64,000 nt of DNA from VXYL01 sp963665195 (GTDB taxonomy: Bacteria; Pseudomonadota; Gammaproteobacteria; Pseudomonadales; Azotimanducaceae): the NCBI GenBank assembly GCA_963665195.1, contig OY762070.1, forward strand, positions 4,836,001 through 4,900,000, read 5' to 3'. Shown here in pieces: positions 16,738-27,859 of the stretch. The position numbers and the translations under genes are program-made. The notes beneath the pieces were generated by a model. That model had not been told where the DNA came from. It made no database searches and saw nothing but the letters and a program-made list of their open reading frames with translations. The number at the start of each line of letters is the position of its first letter. Positions within the stretch are counted from its first letter, which is position 1.

Positions 16738-17748
16738 CTAGCCGCCGAGATTGACCACCATCTTGCCGGTGTTGGCACCCGTGAATAGGCCGATGAATGC
16801 CTCCGGGGCCTTCTCCAAACCGTCGAACACCGTCTCCCGATACTTGAGCCGCCCGCTCGTCACCCAGTCCGTCATGTCGCGGATGAAGTCCTCGCGCAGA
16901 TGGTTGAAGTTGGAGACGATGAAGCCCTTGAGCGTCAGGCCCATGCCGATGGCGATGGCGAGGTTGTTCGGCCCCGGCACCGGGGCCGTGGCGTTGTACT
17001 GGGCGATAGCGCCGCACAGCGGGATGCGGCCGTTCGGACGCATGCAGTTGAGCGCCGCCTGCAGGTGCTCGCCGCCCACATTGTCGAAATAGACGTCGAT
17101 GCCATCCGGGGCGCCGGCGCGGATCTGCCTTTCCAAGTGCCCGTCGCGATAGTCGAAGGCATGGTCGAAGCCGAGATCTTCGGTGAGGTGGCGTACCTTC
17201 TCGGCGCCGCCCGCGCTGCCGATGGCCGTACACCCTTTGATTTTGGCGATCTGCCCCACCGCGCTGCCGACCGCGCCGGCGGCGCCGGAGACGAACACCG
17301 TCTCGCCTTCCTTCAGGGCGCCCACGTCGAGCAGGCCCGCGTAGGCGGTCATGCCGGGCATGCCGAGCACGCCGAGATAGGCCGATGCCGGCGCCTTCAG
17401 TTCGCCCAAGGGGCGCAAGCCACGGCTCCCGGCGACGAACGCCTCGCGCCAGCCGTAGTGCGATTCCACATGGCTGCCTGCCGGCAGGTTCGCATCTTCC
17501 GAAGCGACGACCCGGCCGATGGCGCCGCCGGTGAGCGCCTCGCCGATGGCGAACGGCGACGTGTAGGACTCGCGATCCACCATCCGCCCGCGCATGTACG
17601 GATCCACGGACATGCAGACGTTGCGCACCAGCACTTCCCCGGCGCCGGGGTCCGGCAGGTCGACCTCACGCACGGCGAAATCCTCCGCCTGCGGCAGGCC
17701 GACAGGGCGACGGGCGAGTACGACTTCACGGCTCTTCATGCTTCTCAA
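16738..17748 (-). CDS. NADP-dependent oxidoreductase, zinc-independent MDR family (CurA/LTB4DH-like)
   Basis: A 336-aa cytoplasmic MDR reductase. It opens with SREVVLARRPVGLPQAEDF, followed by the family signature SVDPYMRGRM, then the Rossmann loop VFVSGAAGAVGSAVGQIAKIKGC and the YFDNVGGEHL segment. These mark the leukotriene-B4-dehydrogenase/curcumin-reductase group, which reduces alpha,beta-unsaturated carbonyls with NADPH. A second ATG (MKSREV) three codons in is also a plausible start. The exact substrate is unknown. Confidence 0.92.
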   Translation of the reverse strand: MRSMKSREVVLARRPVGLPQAEDFAVREVDLPDPGAGEVLVRNVCMSVDPYMRGRMVDRESYTSPFAIGEALTGGAIGRVVASEDANLPAGSHVESHYGWREAFVAGSRGLRPLGELKAPASAYLGVLGMPGMTAYAGLLDVGALKEGETVFVSGAAGAVGSAVGQIAKIKGCTAIGSAGGAEKVRHLTEDLGFDHAFDYRDGHLERQIRAGAPDGIDVYFDNVGGEHLQAALNCMRPNGRIPLCGAIAQYNATAPVPGPNNLAIAIGMGLTLKGFIVSNFNHLREDFIRDMTDWVTSGRLKYRETVFDGLEKAPEAFIGLFTGANTGKMVVNLGG

Positions 17749-17796
17749 AGCTCCGAATCTTTGGCGGGCGACGAATGATAGCGCCTAGCCCGCCTG

Positions 17797-19197
17797 CTAG
17801 GCCTCGTCGTATTCCGCTTCCACAACGCGCAGGCGCAGGTTCGGGAGCTGCGCGATGACTGCGAGCTCCATGCCGCTCGGCAGCGGCAGATGCGCGGCGT
17901 CGACGCGAGTCTGTCCCCAGGTGGGGTCCACGCCCCGCCAGACGCCGTCCACTGCCACTTCGTTCCACGCATGCAGCGCGAAGGCGTCGCCGCGGTAGGC
18001 GAGGCCTACGACGGTGCGGGCGGGCAGGCCGATGGCGCGGGCCAGCGTGGCGAACAGGTCCGCGAACTCCGTGCAGTCGCCGGCGCGATCCGCCAGCGTA
18101 TCCCACACCGTGCGCCCGGGCGGCGCATCGCGATAGCGCAGGTGGTGGTGGACGAAGATGGCGAGCGCGTCGGCGCGCCGGCCTAGCTCTTCGAGATCCC
18201 CGACGGCGCGCTCGGCGAGCTTGCGCATTCGCGGCGCGCGCGCCGGAAAGCGCACCGTGGCCCTCATGGCGCGGGCGCGTTCCTCGGCCGCGACCGGCGG
18301 CTGCGCGTCTCGATCAGCGCTGAGCTCCCGGGACGACAAGGCGGCGTCCTTAAGGTCCAAGGCAACGACGAGGCGGCGCAAGCGGCCCGGGTCGCCGATG
18401 GGGCGGTCCACGGGGATGCGGTTCGCAGCCGAGCCGGCCGCGTCGAACACCGGCGGCGCGGCTTCCCACAGACGCGCCGTGCGCTCGTCTTCGACGCGAT
18501 GGAGGGCGAACAGCTCGCCGACGCGCATGCGACGCGGGCTCAGGTCCGCATCCAGCAGCACGGTGGTCGTCGCTGCACCGCCGGCCTTGGCGACCTCGAT
18601 GCCGCCCTCCGCGTCGAGCACCTCCCAGTGGTGGGTGACCACCGCGAGCAGGTCGAAGTCCACCGAGCGGCTGCTATGCACCTCTCCCGGGGCCGACCGC
18701 TCCCGCAGGCGGAGCTCCAGCGCGAGGTATTCCGCAAGCGTCAGTTCAACGTCGACTTCGGAGGCTCGCGTCTCGCCCCGCGCCGTCACCTGCGCCGTTC
18801 GCGGCATGATCACGACGTCCGCCCCAGGGGCACGATGCTCGGCGCGGATCAGCCCGTGCGGCGGTCGCCTCGCGAACACCAGACGGTCCTCCATGCGCGT
18901 CTCTTGGTCGCTTCCCAGCTTGAACCGCAACGTGGTGGCGAACTCGTAATCGCGCGCCGCGGTGCGCCGATTGGTCGCCCGATAATGGCCGACGGGCCGG
19001 TCGCGAAACGTCATCGCGTACCAGCGCTCGCCGGCCAACTCCTCTGCGAGAGCCGCCGCGGGGCTGATCGGCTCACGGAACAGCACGACGGCGACAGCGA
19101 CGAGGACGGCGAGGACCACGCACGCCAAGGCGACAGCAGCACCCCACCCGGATTGCCGGAGCGGCTGCTGTCCCACGCCTCGGCTGACGGAAGGCAT
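17797..19197 (-). CDS. Membrane-anchored transglutaminase-like protein
   Basis: A 466-aa protein with one N-terminal transmembrane helix (AAVALACVVLAVLVAVAVVLF) and a large extracytoplasmic domain. The C-terminal transglutaminase-core fold has a complete triad: Cys at about 375 in RAGDCTEFADLF, His at about 409 in FALHAWNE and Asp at about 424 in VDPTWGQ. The N-terminal 280 residues are beta-rich with no recognised motif. Bacterial members are usually proteases or peptide hydrolases. It is convergent with nothing and stands alone between the MDR gene and the divergent luciferase-like gene. Confidence 0.88.
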   Translation of the reverse strand: MPSVSRGVGQQPLRQSGWGAAVALACVVLAVLVAVAVVLFREPISPAAALAEELAGERWYAMTFRDRPVGHYRATNRRTAARDYEFATTLRFKLGSDQETRMEDRLVFARRPPHGLIRAEHRAPGADVVIMPRTAQVTARGETRASEVDVELTLAEYLALELRLRERSAPGEVHSSRSVDFDLLAVVTHHWEVLDAEGGIEVAKAGGAATTTVLLDADLSPRRMRVGELFALHRVEDERTARLWEAAPPVFDAAGSAANRIPVDRPIGDPGRLRRLVVALDLKDAALSSRELSADRDAQPPVAAEERARAMRATVRFPARAPRMRKLAERAVGDLEELGRRADALAIFVHHHLRYRDAPPGRTVWDTLADRAGDCTEFADLFATLARAIGLPARTVVGLAYRGDAFALHAWNEVAVDGVWRGVDPTWGQTRVDAAHLPLPSGMELAVIAQLPNLRLRVVEAEYDEA

Positions 19198-19349
19198 GGC
19201 CGCAACTGTAGCGCCAATCTGCCATCAAGGGCATGAGCGATGATCGGCCCGGTTGGCGTTTCCGGCTCCTCGGCGGATGTCAGGCGGCTTCCTGTGGCGC
19301 CGCGGAACTGCTAACGTGCCACTCATTCCCCCACCACCACGGAATCCCC

Positions 19350-20594
19350 ATGAAATTCGGCCTGTTCTACGAACTCCAGCTTCCCAAGCCCGCCGGCGAA
19401 GAGCAGTGGGGGCCGGACGACGAGAAGCGCATCTACCACGACATGCTCGATCAGGTGGAGCTCGCCGACAGCCTGGGTTTCGACTACGTATTCGAGGTGG
19501 AGCACCATTTCCTCGAGGAGTACTCGCACTCCTCCGCGCCGGAGATGGTCATGGCCGCGCTCTCGCAGCGCACCAAGAACATCCGCTTGGGCCACGGCAT
19601 CGTGCTCACCCCGCCCGGCTACAACCACCCGGCGCGGGTCGCCGAGCGCATCTCGGCGCTCGACATCCTGTCGGGCGGGCGCGTCGAGTTCGGCTCCGGG
19701 GAGAGCGCCTCGGAGATGGAGCTCGGCGGTTTCGGCGTCGAGCGGGGCCTCAAGAAGGCGATGTGGGAGGAATGCACCCGCGAGGTGGCCAACATGATGG
19801 TGCAGACGCCGTACCAGGGCTTCCAAGGCGAGTTTTTTGACATGCCGCCGCGCAACGTCATCCCGAAGCCCTTACAGGATCCGCATCCGCCGCTGTGGGT
19901 GGCGGCGTCCCGGCGGGAGACGACGATGCTGGCCGCGCGCTTCGGCATGGGCAGCCTCGGCTTCGGCTTCGAGACCCCGGACGAACTCGCCGAGCGCACC
20001 AACGAGTACTACCGCATCGTCCGCGAAGAGTGCTTCCCCATCGGCCACGCCATCAACCCCGGCCTTGCCGTGCTCACCACCTTCATGATGGGCAACACCG
20101 ATGCCGAGGCGCTTGAGCGCAGCGCCAACGGCCCGGCGTTCTTCTCGCACTCGCTCGGCTACTACTACAACCCGGCGAGCGGCGGCAAGCACCAGCCCGG
20201 CGAGAAGAACATCTACGACGACTTCCTGGCCCAGAACGAACGCGACAACACGATGTCCGCGCGCACGGGCTTCATCGCCGAGGACGAGATTCGCAAGGGA
20301 GAGCCGAAGGACGAAGTGCAGCGCGCCCTGTACCGGGCGGCACGCAGCGGCACCGCGGTCGGCACTGTCGAGCGCGTGCGCGAGACGTTGAAGACCTACG
20401 AGGACAACCACTTGGACGTGATGATCTTCGTGGCGCAGTGCGGGGACCGGCAGCACGATCACATCATGGAATCCATCGAGCTGTTCGGCCGCGAGGTGCT
20501 GCCGGAGTTCAAGGAGCGCCACGAGTCCGACCACGTCAAGTGGCGCGAGGAACAGCTTGCCGGCATCGACTTCCCGGTCAACTCGAGCATCTAG
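19350..20594 (+). CDS. Luciferase-like flavin monooxygenase (LLM class)
   Basis: A 414-aa TIM-barrel monooxygenase starting MKFGLFYELQLPKP. Hallmarks are the first strand, the segment LGFDYVFEVEHHFLEEYSHSS, the RLGHGIVLTPPGYNHPARVAER stretch and GRVEFGSGES. These belong to the bacterial luciferase family, which uses FMNH2 or F420H2 to oxidise aldehydes, terpenes and other small molecules. I set the start at ATG 19350 because upstream in-frame sequence lacks family features. A short gene follows three bases after its stop. Confidence 0.9.
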   Translation: MKFGLFYELQLPKPAGEEQWGPDDEKRIYHDMLDQVELADSLGFDYVFEVEHHFLEEYSHSSAPEMVMAALSQRTKNIRLGHGIVLTPPGYNHPARVAERISALDILSGGRVEFGSGESASEMELGGFGVERGLKKAMWEECTREVANMMVQTPYQGFQGEFFDMPPRNVIPKPLQDPHPPLWVAASRRETTMLAARFGMGSLGFGFETPDELAERTNEYYRIVREECFPIGHAINPGLAVLTTFMMGNTDAEALERSANGPAFFSHSLGYYYNPASGGKHQPGEKNIYDDFLAQNERDNTMSARTGFIAEDEIRKGEPKDEVQRALYRAARSGTAVGTVERVRETLKTYEDNHLDVMIFVAQCGDRQHDHIMESIELFGREVLPEFKERHESDHVKWREEQLAGIDFPVNSSI

Positions 20595-20596
20595 CC

Positions 20597-20944
20597 ATGA
20601 CGCGGGAAGAGAAGATCGAGGACGCCGCCCTGCGCGACCTGCTCGTGGGCGCCCGGGCATCGATGCGCCAGGGCCAGTCGACGGAAGCCATGCATGGGCT
20701 GGTCGAGGGCCTCTACCGGCTGCTCGAACTCAAGCCCGAGCTCGCCACCGAGCAGCTGGAGCCCCGTCCCGGCTGGAAGATGCCCTTCCTGTCGCGCTGG
20801 CCGCAGTACGGCGCGAACTGGAAGAAGGGATCGCTCGATGCCGGCCAGCCCGAGATCGAGTTCGTCCGCGACCGCTTCGCCTTGTCCGAGGCGATCACCT
20901 GCTACGAGTTCCTGCTCGATACCGCGATCAACCGGGGAGCCTGA
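20597..20944 (+). CDS. Small hypothetical protein between LLM gene and glnS
   Basis: A 115-aa helical protein starting MTREEKIEDAALRDLL and ending FLLDTAINRGA. It starts three bases after the luciferase-like gene and ends three bases before glnS, so it is probably co-transcribed with both. The conserved-looking segment PGWKMPFLSRWPQYGANWKKG is distinctive, but I do not recognise the family. No signal peptide or membrane helix. Confidence 0.75.
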   Translation: MTREEKIEDAALRDLLVGARASMRQGQSTEAMHGLVEGLYRLLELKPELATEQLEPRPGWKMPFLSRWPQYGANWKKGSLDAGQPEIEFVRDRFALSEAITCYEFLLDTAINRGA

Positions 20945-20947
20945 TGA

Positions 20948-22590
<1,643 letters not shown>

Positions 22591-22594
<4 letters not shown>

Positions 22595-23493
22595 ACCTCT
22601 GCCGTGCCGATGTGATCCGCGCGGCCGAGCGGATCGAAGGGCGCGTCCATCGCACTCCGGTGCTGACCAGTCGCAGCATCGACGAACTGCTCGGCGCAAA
22701 GCTCTTCTTCAAGTGCGAGAACCTGCAGCGCACCGGCGCCTTCAAGATGCGCGGCGCGGCGAACGCGGTGGCCATGCTGCCTGCGGCGACGCGTACGGTC
22801 GCCACGCACTCTTCGGGAAACCATGGCGCGGCGCTCGCCCTAGCCGCCCGAGAGGCAGGGAAGCAAGCCATCGTCGTCGTCCCGGCCGATGCCCGACCGG
22901 CCAAGCGCGCGGCCATCCTGCGCTATGGCGCCGAAGTGGTTGAATGCGAGCCGACGCTGGCCAGCCGGGAAGCGACCTTGGCCGATGTCGCGGCCCGCGC
23001 GGCTGCGGCATTCGTGCCGCCTTACGACGACGCGCGCATCATCGCCGGCGCCGGCACGGCCGCGCTGGAGTTGCTCGAAGACCACCCCGACCTCGATCAG
23101 ATTTGGGTGCCTGTGGGCGGCGGCGGTTTGGCCTCGGGCACGGTATTGGCGGCGCAAGACGGCCCGCAAGTGGTTCTCGCCGAACCGGAACTCGCGCGCG
23201 ACGCCCACGACTCGCTGGCGGCGGGCACGCTCAAGCCGCCGCTGCCGCCGACCACCGTCGCGGATGGCTTGCGCACCGGGCTAGGCATGCGCAACTTCAC
23301 GATCTTGGCTGCGGCCGGGGTAGCCGTGCGGCTCGCTTCCGAGACAGCCATCGAGACATGGACCAAGCGCATCGAGGACATTATGAAGATCGTCGTCGAA
23401 CCGTCGGCGGCGGTGACGCTCGCCGCCATGGCGGAGAATCCGGCAGCGGCGCGCGGCAATGTCGGTGTCGTGCTGAGCGGCGGCAATCGATAG
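22591..23493 (+). CDS. PLP-dependent threonine/serine dehydratase or serine racemase-like enzyme
   Basis: A 300-aa fold-type II PLP enzyme starting at GTG 22591, overlapping the glnS stop by 4 bp. The Schiff-base lysine is about residue 52 in TGAFKMRGAAN. THSSGNHGAALALAA binds the carboxylate, and VGGGGLASGT is the phosphate-binding glycine loop. It lacks the regulatory ACT domain of biosynthetic IlvA. Short forms include serine racemase, catabolic threonine dehydratase and hydroxyaspartate dehydratase; sequence alone does not decide among them. Confidence 0.88.
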
Positions 23494-23592
23494 GCGAAAC
23501 GTGGCGCCACGGCGATAGTCGTAGGCGCCGACAAGCCGGCGCTGGAAATGGCTTGGTGAGCGGATCACTCGCTCGCAGATGGGCGGTGGCTG

Positions 23593-25293
23593 CTAGCCGG
23601 CGACGCGTACCGTCACGATGTCCGTGCCGTGGTAGCGCTGGTGGCGCACGGACGAGGCGTAGTGGCGCAGCAGGCGCAGGGAGAACTCCGCAGGTTCCGC
23701 GGCCTCCGGGCGTTCGTCCAAGAGCAGCAGGTTGTCTTCGAGGTTGGCGCCGCTCGGCGCAGCGATGAACTCCAAGTCGGCGTCGTTGCCGTCGCTGCGG
23801 GCGGTAAGCAGCAGGCCGCGCTCCTCGGCCGCCGCCGCAGATCCTTCGCCGAGGCTCAGCAGCGCCTCTTCGCCGGCCGCGCAAAGCCGGTTCGCGGCGT
23901 CTTCGGACCAGCGGTTCTTTTCGGCGAAGCCGCGAAGGAAGGCCGTCACATCCGGCACGGCCTCGGCGTTCAAGCGGATTCGGATGCGGCGCGGACGCTT
24001 GCCGCTGAAGTTCAGCACGGCCGTCAGCAGCATCGCCGTGAGGCCGCCGGTGGTCATGCCGTTGCCGAGCAGCGTGCCCCAGAAGCCGCCGAGCTGATCG
24101 GCGAAGATCACCTGGTTCTGGAAACCCACGCCGATCCAGAAAGACACCCCCACGATCACGGCTTTGCGGGCATCGGCGCCATCGCGCACCACCATCCTCA
24201 TGCCGAGCACGAAGAGCATGGCGAGCAGTACCGTGATGTACGCGGCGGCGACCGGGCCGGGAATGGCGAGCAGGGCCGCAGCGGCTTTGGGGAGGAACGC
24301 CGCGACGATGAATGCCACGCCGATCCAAACACCCACGCTGCGCGCCGCGACGCCGGTGAGTTCGGTGATTGCGATGCTGCTCGAGTACGTGGTGTTCGGA
24401 ACGGTGCCGGCAAGGCCGGATAGCAGGTTGCCCACGCCGTCCGCGGCAACCGCCCCCTGCACCTCGCGGAAATCGACGGCGCGCGGTTTGCGCCAAGCCA
24501 CCGTCTGCACGCCCATGGCGTCGCCGACCGTCTCGATGGCGCCGATCAGCGTAACGAAGACGAACGCCGGCAGCAGCGCCCAGAAGGAGGCGTCGAGCGT
24601 GAGTTCAAGGCCGGGCCAGCCGGTCGGCATGCCGACCCAGGCCGCGTCGGCGACGCGCTGCGCGTCGTAGAGGCCGAACAATGCCGACGTGATGCAGCCG
24701 GCGATCAGCGCGATGACAGGCGCCCAGAGCCGCAGGGCGCCTTGGCCGAGCAGGGCGAGCCCGGCGACGACGATCAGCGTCACCGCGGCGCTGGTCGGGG
24801 CCGCGGCGGCGTGGGAATCCTCCGGCACGTCCTTGAGCATGTCGAAAATGATCGGCATCACCGTCACCGCGATCAGCATGATGACGGTGCCCGCCACGCT
24901 CGGCGTAATCACGCGCCGCACCCAGGAGAGCCGCGCGGAGAGCACGAACTGAAACAGCGCGGAGACGAACACGAGGCTCGCGAGCATGCCCGGCCCGCCC
25001 TCTACGAGGGCGGTGACGCAGACCGCGATGAAGGCGCCCGAGGTACCCATGAGCAGCGGATAGCCGGCGCCTACGGGGCCGAGCCGGCGCGCTTGCAGAA
25101 TGGTCGTCAAGCCGCTGATGGCAAGGGCTGCGAAAACGGCCCAAACCAGATAGGCGTCGTCGCTGTTGCCGGCGGCGCGGATCACGATGACGGGCGTCAG
25201 TACGATGCCGGCAACGCAGAGCGCTGCCTGTTGCAGACCCAGGCCGGCGGCGAGCGGCGTCGGCGGGCTTTCGTCGGGCTGGTAGCGGATCAT
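23593..25293 (-). CDS. NCS2 (xanthine/uracil) permease fused to a C-terminal HATPase-like domain, copy 1
   Basis: A 566-aa protein. Residues 1-430 form an NCS2 transporter with about 12-14 membrane helices and the motif YSSSIAITELTGVAARSVG in helix 10. The last 130 residues are cytoplasmic (IRIRLNAEAVPDVTAFLRGFAEKNRWSEDAANRLCAAGEEALLS) and resemble RsbW-type anti-sigma/HATPase folds; the AAGEEAL helix is the position of the N-box. The same fusion occurs in the gene at 46117. It lies 34 bp downstream of the PhyH gene, probably in one operon. Substrate is probably a nucleobase-like compound. Confidence 0.88.
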   Translation of the reverse strand: MIRYQPDESPPTPLAAGLGLQQAALCVAGIVLTPVIVIRAAGNSDDAYLVWAVFAALAISGLTTILQARRLGPVGAGYPLLMGTSGAFIAVCVTALVEGGPGMLASLVFVSALFQFVLSARLSWVRRVITPSVAGTVIMLIAVTVMPIIFDMLKDVPEDSHAAAAPTSAAVTLIVVAGLALLGQGALRLWAPVIALIAGCITSALFGLYDAQRVADAAWVGMPTGWPGLELTLDASFWALLPAFVFVTLIGAIETVGDAMGVQTVAWRKPRAVDFREVQGAVAADGVGNLLSGLAGTVPNTTYSSSIAITELTGVAARSVGVWIGVAFIVAAFLPKAAAALLAIPGPVAAAYITVLLAMLFVLGMRMVVRDGADARKAVIVGVSFWIGVGFQNQVIFADQLGGFWGTLLGNGMTTGGLTAMLLTAVLNFSGKRPRRIRIRLNAEAVPDVTAFLRGFAEKNRWSEDAANRLCAAGEEALLSLGEGSAAAAEERGLLLTARSDGNDADLEFIAAPSGANLEDNLLLLDERPEAAEPAEFSLRLLRHYASSVRHQRYHGTDIVTVRVAG

Positions 25294-25327
25294 GGGCGTT
25301 CCGTGGGCTTGGGGAGATGGAGAGGAA

Positions 25328-26434
25328 TCAGGTGCCGGCCGCGGCTTCCTTCGCGTGTTCGGCAGCCACGACGTCCGCCATGCCTTGCCACTCGTCCCAC
25401 ATGTCGCAAAGCGCGTCCTTGGAACGCTCCCAGGGATCGTTGCCTTCCTCGTACTCCAGCCACTCGCCCCGCTGACCGCGATCGGGGTGGTCGGACACGC
25501 CGTTCACCATCACGTTCGGCTGCCGCTTCTTGTTGCGCAGCCGGAAGATGATGTTCTTCCGCGACTCGGTGCCGTGCTCGTTGCGCGTGCCGGAGTGCGG
25601 CATGTGGAAGACCGTGACGCAGGCGTCGCCCGGCTCCATCAGCACCTGCGTCGGCCGCGGCCAGCGCACGCCGTCGGGGGTGGATTCGGAGGTCTCGTCG
25701 AGGAACTGTTCGCGCACGGCTTGCGGCAGGTAGACGAGGCCGCAGCGATTCGGCGCATCGTGGTTGAGGCGCGGCCAGCCCGGCCCTTCGGGGCCGATGC
25801 AGCCGTTCACGCTGCGCTGCCAGCGGAAGAACTTCTCGGTGACGTGGTGGGCGCCCTTCAGCAGCGCGGTCTGGCCGCAGCCTTCGCGGGTCTGGTCGTT
25901 CAGGCAGACGAAGACGAACGCCGTGAAGCTGCCCATGCCGAGGGTCATGTCCGGGTCCTCGAAGAGCGGCACGCTGTTGTGGCCCATCACATCCGCGCTG
26001 CGGCCGATGTCGCCTTTGGGTCCGGACGCGACATAGCGGCTGTAGATCTCCTCCGGCGTGCCTTCCTGGCGTTCCTGCGGCACGCCGATGGTGCACAGGC
26101 CATCCATGTGCGACTCGGCGGCGTAGTACGGCTGGTCCTTCTCGCGGTAGCCGAGATTGTTGAAGCGGTCGCTCGGCTGGCGCACCCGGTTGACGCCCAC
26201 CTGGCAGACGATGGGCGGATCGAAGTAGCCCATGGCCTCGTGCAGGACGGGGGTGACGGTGGAGGCGTTGACGAGGTCCGTCATCTCCTGCGTGCCGCCC
26301 GCGTAGACGCCTTCCTGCGGATTGGCGAGCCGGTCCAGCGCCGCATCCACGAGGTGCTGCGAGACGGCGTTCTTCAGGACGATGTAGCCGTCCCGGTAGA
26401 GGGTGTGCTTCTGCTCGGCGGTAAGGGTGGTCAT
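25328..26434 (-). CDS. Phytanoyl-CoA dioxygenase (PhyH) family oxygenase
   Basis: A 368-aa Fe(II)/2-oxoglutarate-dependent oxygenase beginning MTTLTAEQKHTLYRDGYIVL, the classic PhyH opening. The iron site is HxD at about 109-111 (AAESHMDG), with a distal His in FHMPHSGTRNEHG and a nearby Arg for 2-oxoglutarate. PhyH members hydroxylate or halogenate fatty acids and natural products. The NCS2 permease follows after 34 bp, and the amidohydrolase gene lies about 100 bp upstream on the same strand, suggesting a shared pathway. Confidence 0.88.
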   Translation of the reverse strand: MTTLTAEQKHTLYRDGYIVLKNAVSQHLVDAALDRLANPQEGVYAGGTQEMTDLVNASTVTPVLHEAMGYFDPPIVCQVGVNRVRQPSDRFNNLGYREKDQPYYAAESHMDGLCTIGVPQERQEGTPEEIYSRYVASGPKGDIGRSADVMGHNSVPLFEDPDMTLGMGSFTAFVFVCLNDQTREGCGQTALLKGAHHVTEKFFRWQRSVNGCIGPEGPGWPRLNHDAPNRCGLVYLPQAVREQFLDETSESTPDGVRWPRPTQVLMEPGDACVTVFHMPHSGTRNEHGTESRKNIIFRLRNKKRQPNVMVNGVSDHPDRGQRGEWLEYEEGNDPWERSKDALCDMWDEWQGMADVVAAEHAKEAAAGT

Positions 26435-26534
26435 GCAAGCCCCCGCATGTTCGACATGCGCGCATTCAAGCGCGAAGCGCGGCGCGGATCAATCCCGCCT
26501 GCGGCAAGGGGTTGCACCGCCTTGGCCGTGGCCC

Positions 26535-27665
26535 TCAGTCCAGCCCGTAGAAGCGGATCGCGTTGTCGCCGAGCACCTTGTCCCGGTCCGCTTCGGGCAG
26601 GCCGGCCACGCTCTCCTTCATCTCCTTCACCACGCCGAACGAGGCGTCGATGTGGGGATAGTCCGAGGCCCAGATCACGTTGTCGGCGCCGATGTGCCGC
26701 ACCACCTCGGCGGTCATGCCCTCGTCCGGGTCCATGGAGATGAGGCACTGGCGGTAGAAGTACTCGCTCGGCTTCAGGCGAAACGGCGCCGCTCGGCTCA
26801 TCACCTCGTACTTGTGGTCCAAACGGTCCAGCCATGCGGAAATCCAGTTGCCGCCAGCTTCGAGCACGGAGCATTTGAGCTTCGGAAAGCGCTCGAAGAG
26901 TCCTGCGCAGACCATCGCCGTGAAGGCGGACATCACGTCGATGGCGAGGAAGGCGAAGAAGAAGAGGGCGGCACCGGCGTTGGGTTCCGGCATGTGGTGG
27001 AAGGCGTTCTGCTCGCGCACCACGACGTGGAAGCCAACCGGCATGTCGAGGTCCGAGACCGTGGCCCAGAAGCGGTCGTATACCGGATCGGAGAGCCGGC
27101 GGCCGTTGCGGGCCGGCGCGTCCGGCGAAAGATAGACGCCGACGCAGCCGGCCTTGCGAGCGCGGATGGCCTCATCCACGGCACCTTCTGGATCGATCAG
27201 CGAGACGTGCGCCACCGCATGCAGCCGCTTGGGATCGTGGCTGCAGAAGTCCACCAGCCAGCGGTTGTAGGCGCGGGTGTAGGCGGTGGCGAGCGCGGGG
27301 TCGTCGACGTTGCCTTCCCAGCAGATGCCGATGGTGGGGTAGAGCAGCACCCGATCGATGCCTTCCTCGTCGAGCACCTTGATGCGCGCCGCCGGATCGT
27401 AGGAGCCGGGCGGCGCGCCGTCCTCGTAGGTGTACTCCTTGGTGAGCGAGCCGAGCTGCCCCGGTTCGAGCTCGATGCCGCCAAGCGTGCCGAGATTGCC
27501 GCGCAGGAGCTGCATCGGCTTGTTGTCGAACCAGAGCCGCTCGACGCCATCGTCGTCCCGCCCGATGCGGATGGCACGGTCCCGGAACGCCGGGTCGATG
27601 TACTTCTGCCAAGTGTCCGCGGGCTCCAAGATGTGCCCGTCGGCGTCGACGACTTCTCCTGCCAC
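26535..27665 (-). CDS. Amidohydrolase family protein (Amidohydro_2, ACMSD-like)
   Basis: A 376-aa metal-dependent TIM-barrel enzyme. I choose GTG 27665 because GAGGAG lies about eight bases upstream and MAGEVVDADGHILEP then begins just before the first metal motif DADGH. Other features are RVLLYPTIG, MPVGFHVVV with a metal His, and the late WASDYPHIDASFG with catalytic Asp. The group includes ACMSD-type decarboxylases and related hydrolases of aromatic acids. Proximity to PhyH suggests a shared catabolic pathway; inference only. Confidence 0.87.
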   Translation of the reverse strand: MAGEVVDADGHILEPADTWQKYIDPAFRDRAIRIGRDDDGVERLWFDNKPMQLLRGNLGTLGGIELEPGQLGSLTKEYTYEDGAPPGSYDPAARIKVLDEEGIDRVLLYPTIGICWEGNVDDPALATAYTRAYNRWLVDFCSHDPKRLHAVAHVSLIDPEGAVDEAIRARKAGCVGVYLSPDAPARNGRRLSDPVYDRFWATVSDLDMPVGFHVVVREQNAFHHMPEPNAGAALFFFAFLAIDVMSAFTAMVCAGLFERFPKLKCSVLEAGGNWISAWLDRLDHKYEVMSRAAPFRLKPSEYFYRQCLISMDPDEGMTAEVVRHIGADNVIWASDYPHIDASFGVVKEMKESVAGLPEADRDKVLGDNAIRFYGLD

Positions 27666-27859
27666 TCGCCCACTCCTCGCTTGCTGCGCTGGCGGTACTG
27701 TGGCCCATACCGGCTCTGGGTTCAACAGCCACGGCTCGCTGGGCTGGAGCGGTGGCCGTTGGTGCTAACGGTACTGGGGGAGACATGCCGGTGCGATACG
27801 GAGGGGTCCCGTGCTCCTTCTCCGTGGGCTCTTGGAGTACCTGTTGGCTAGTTGCATGG

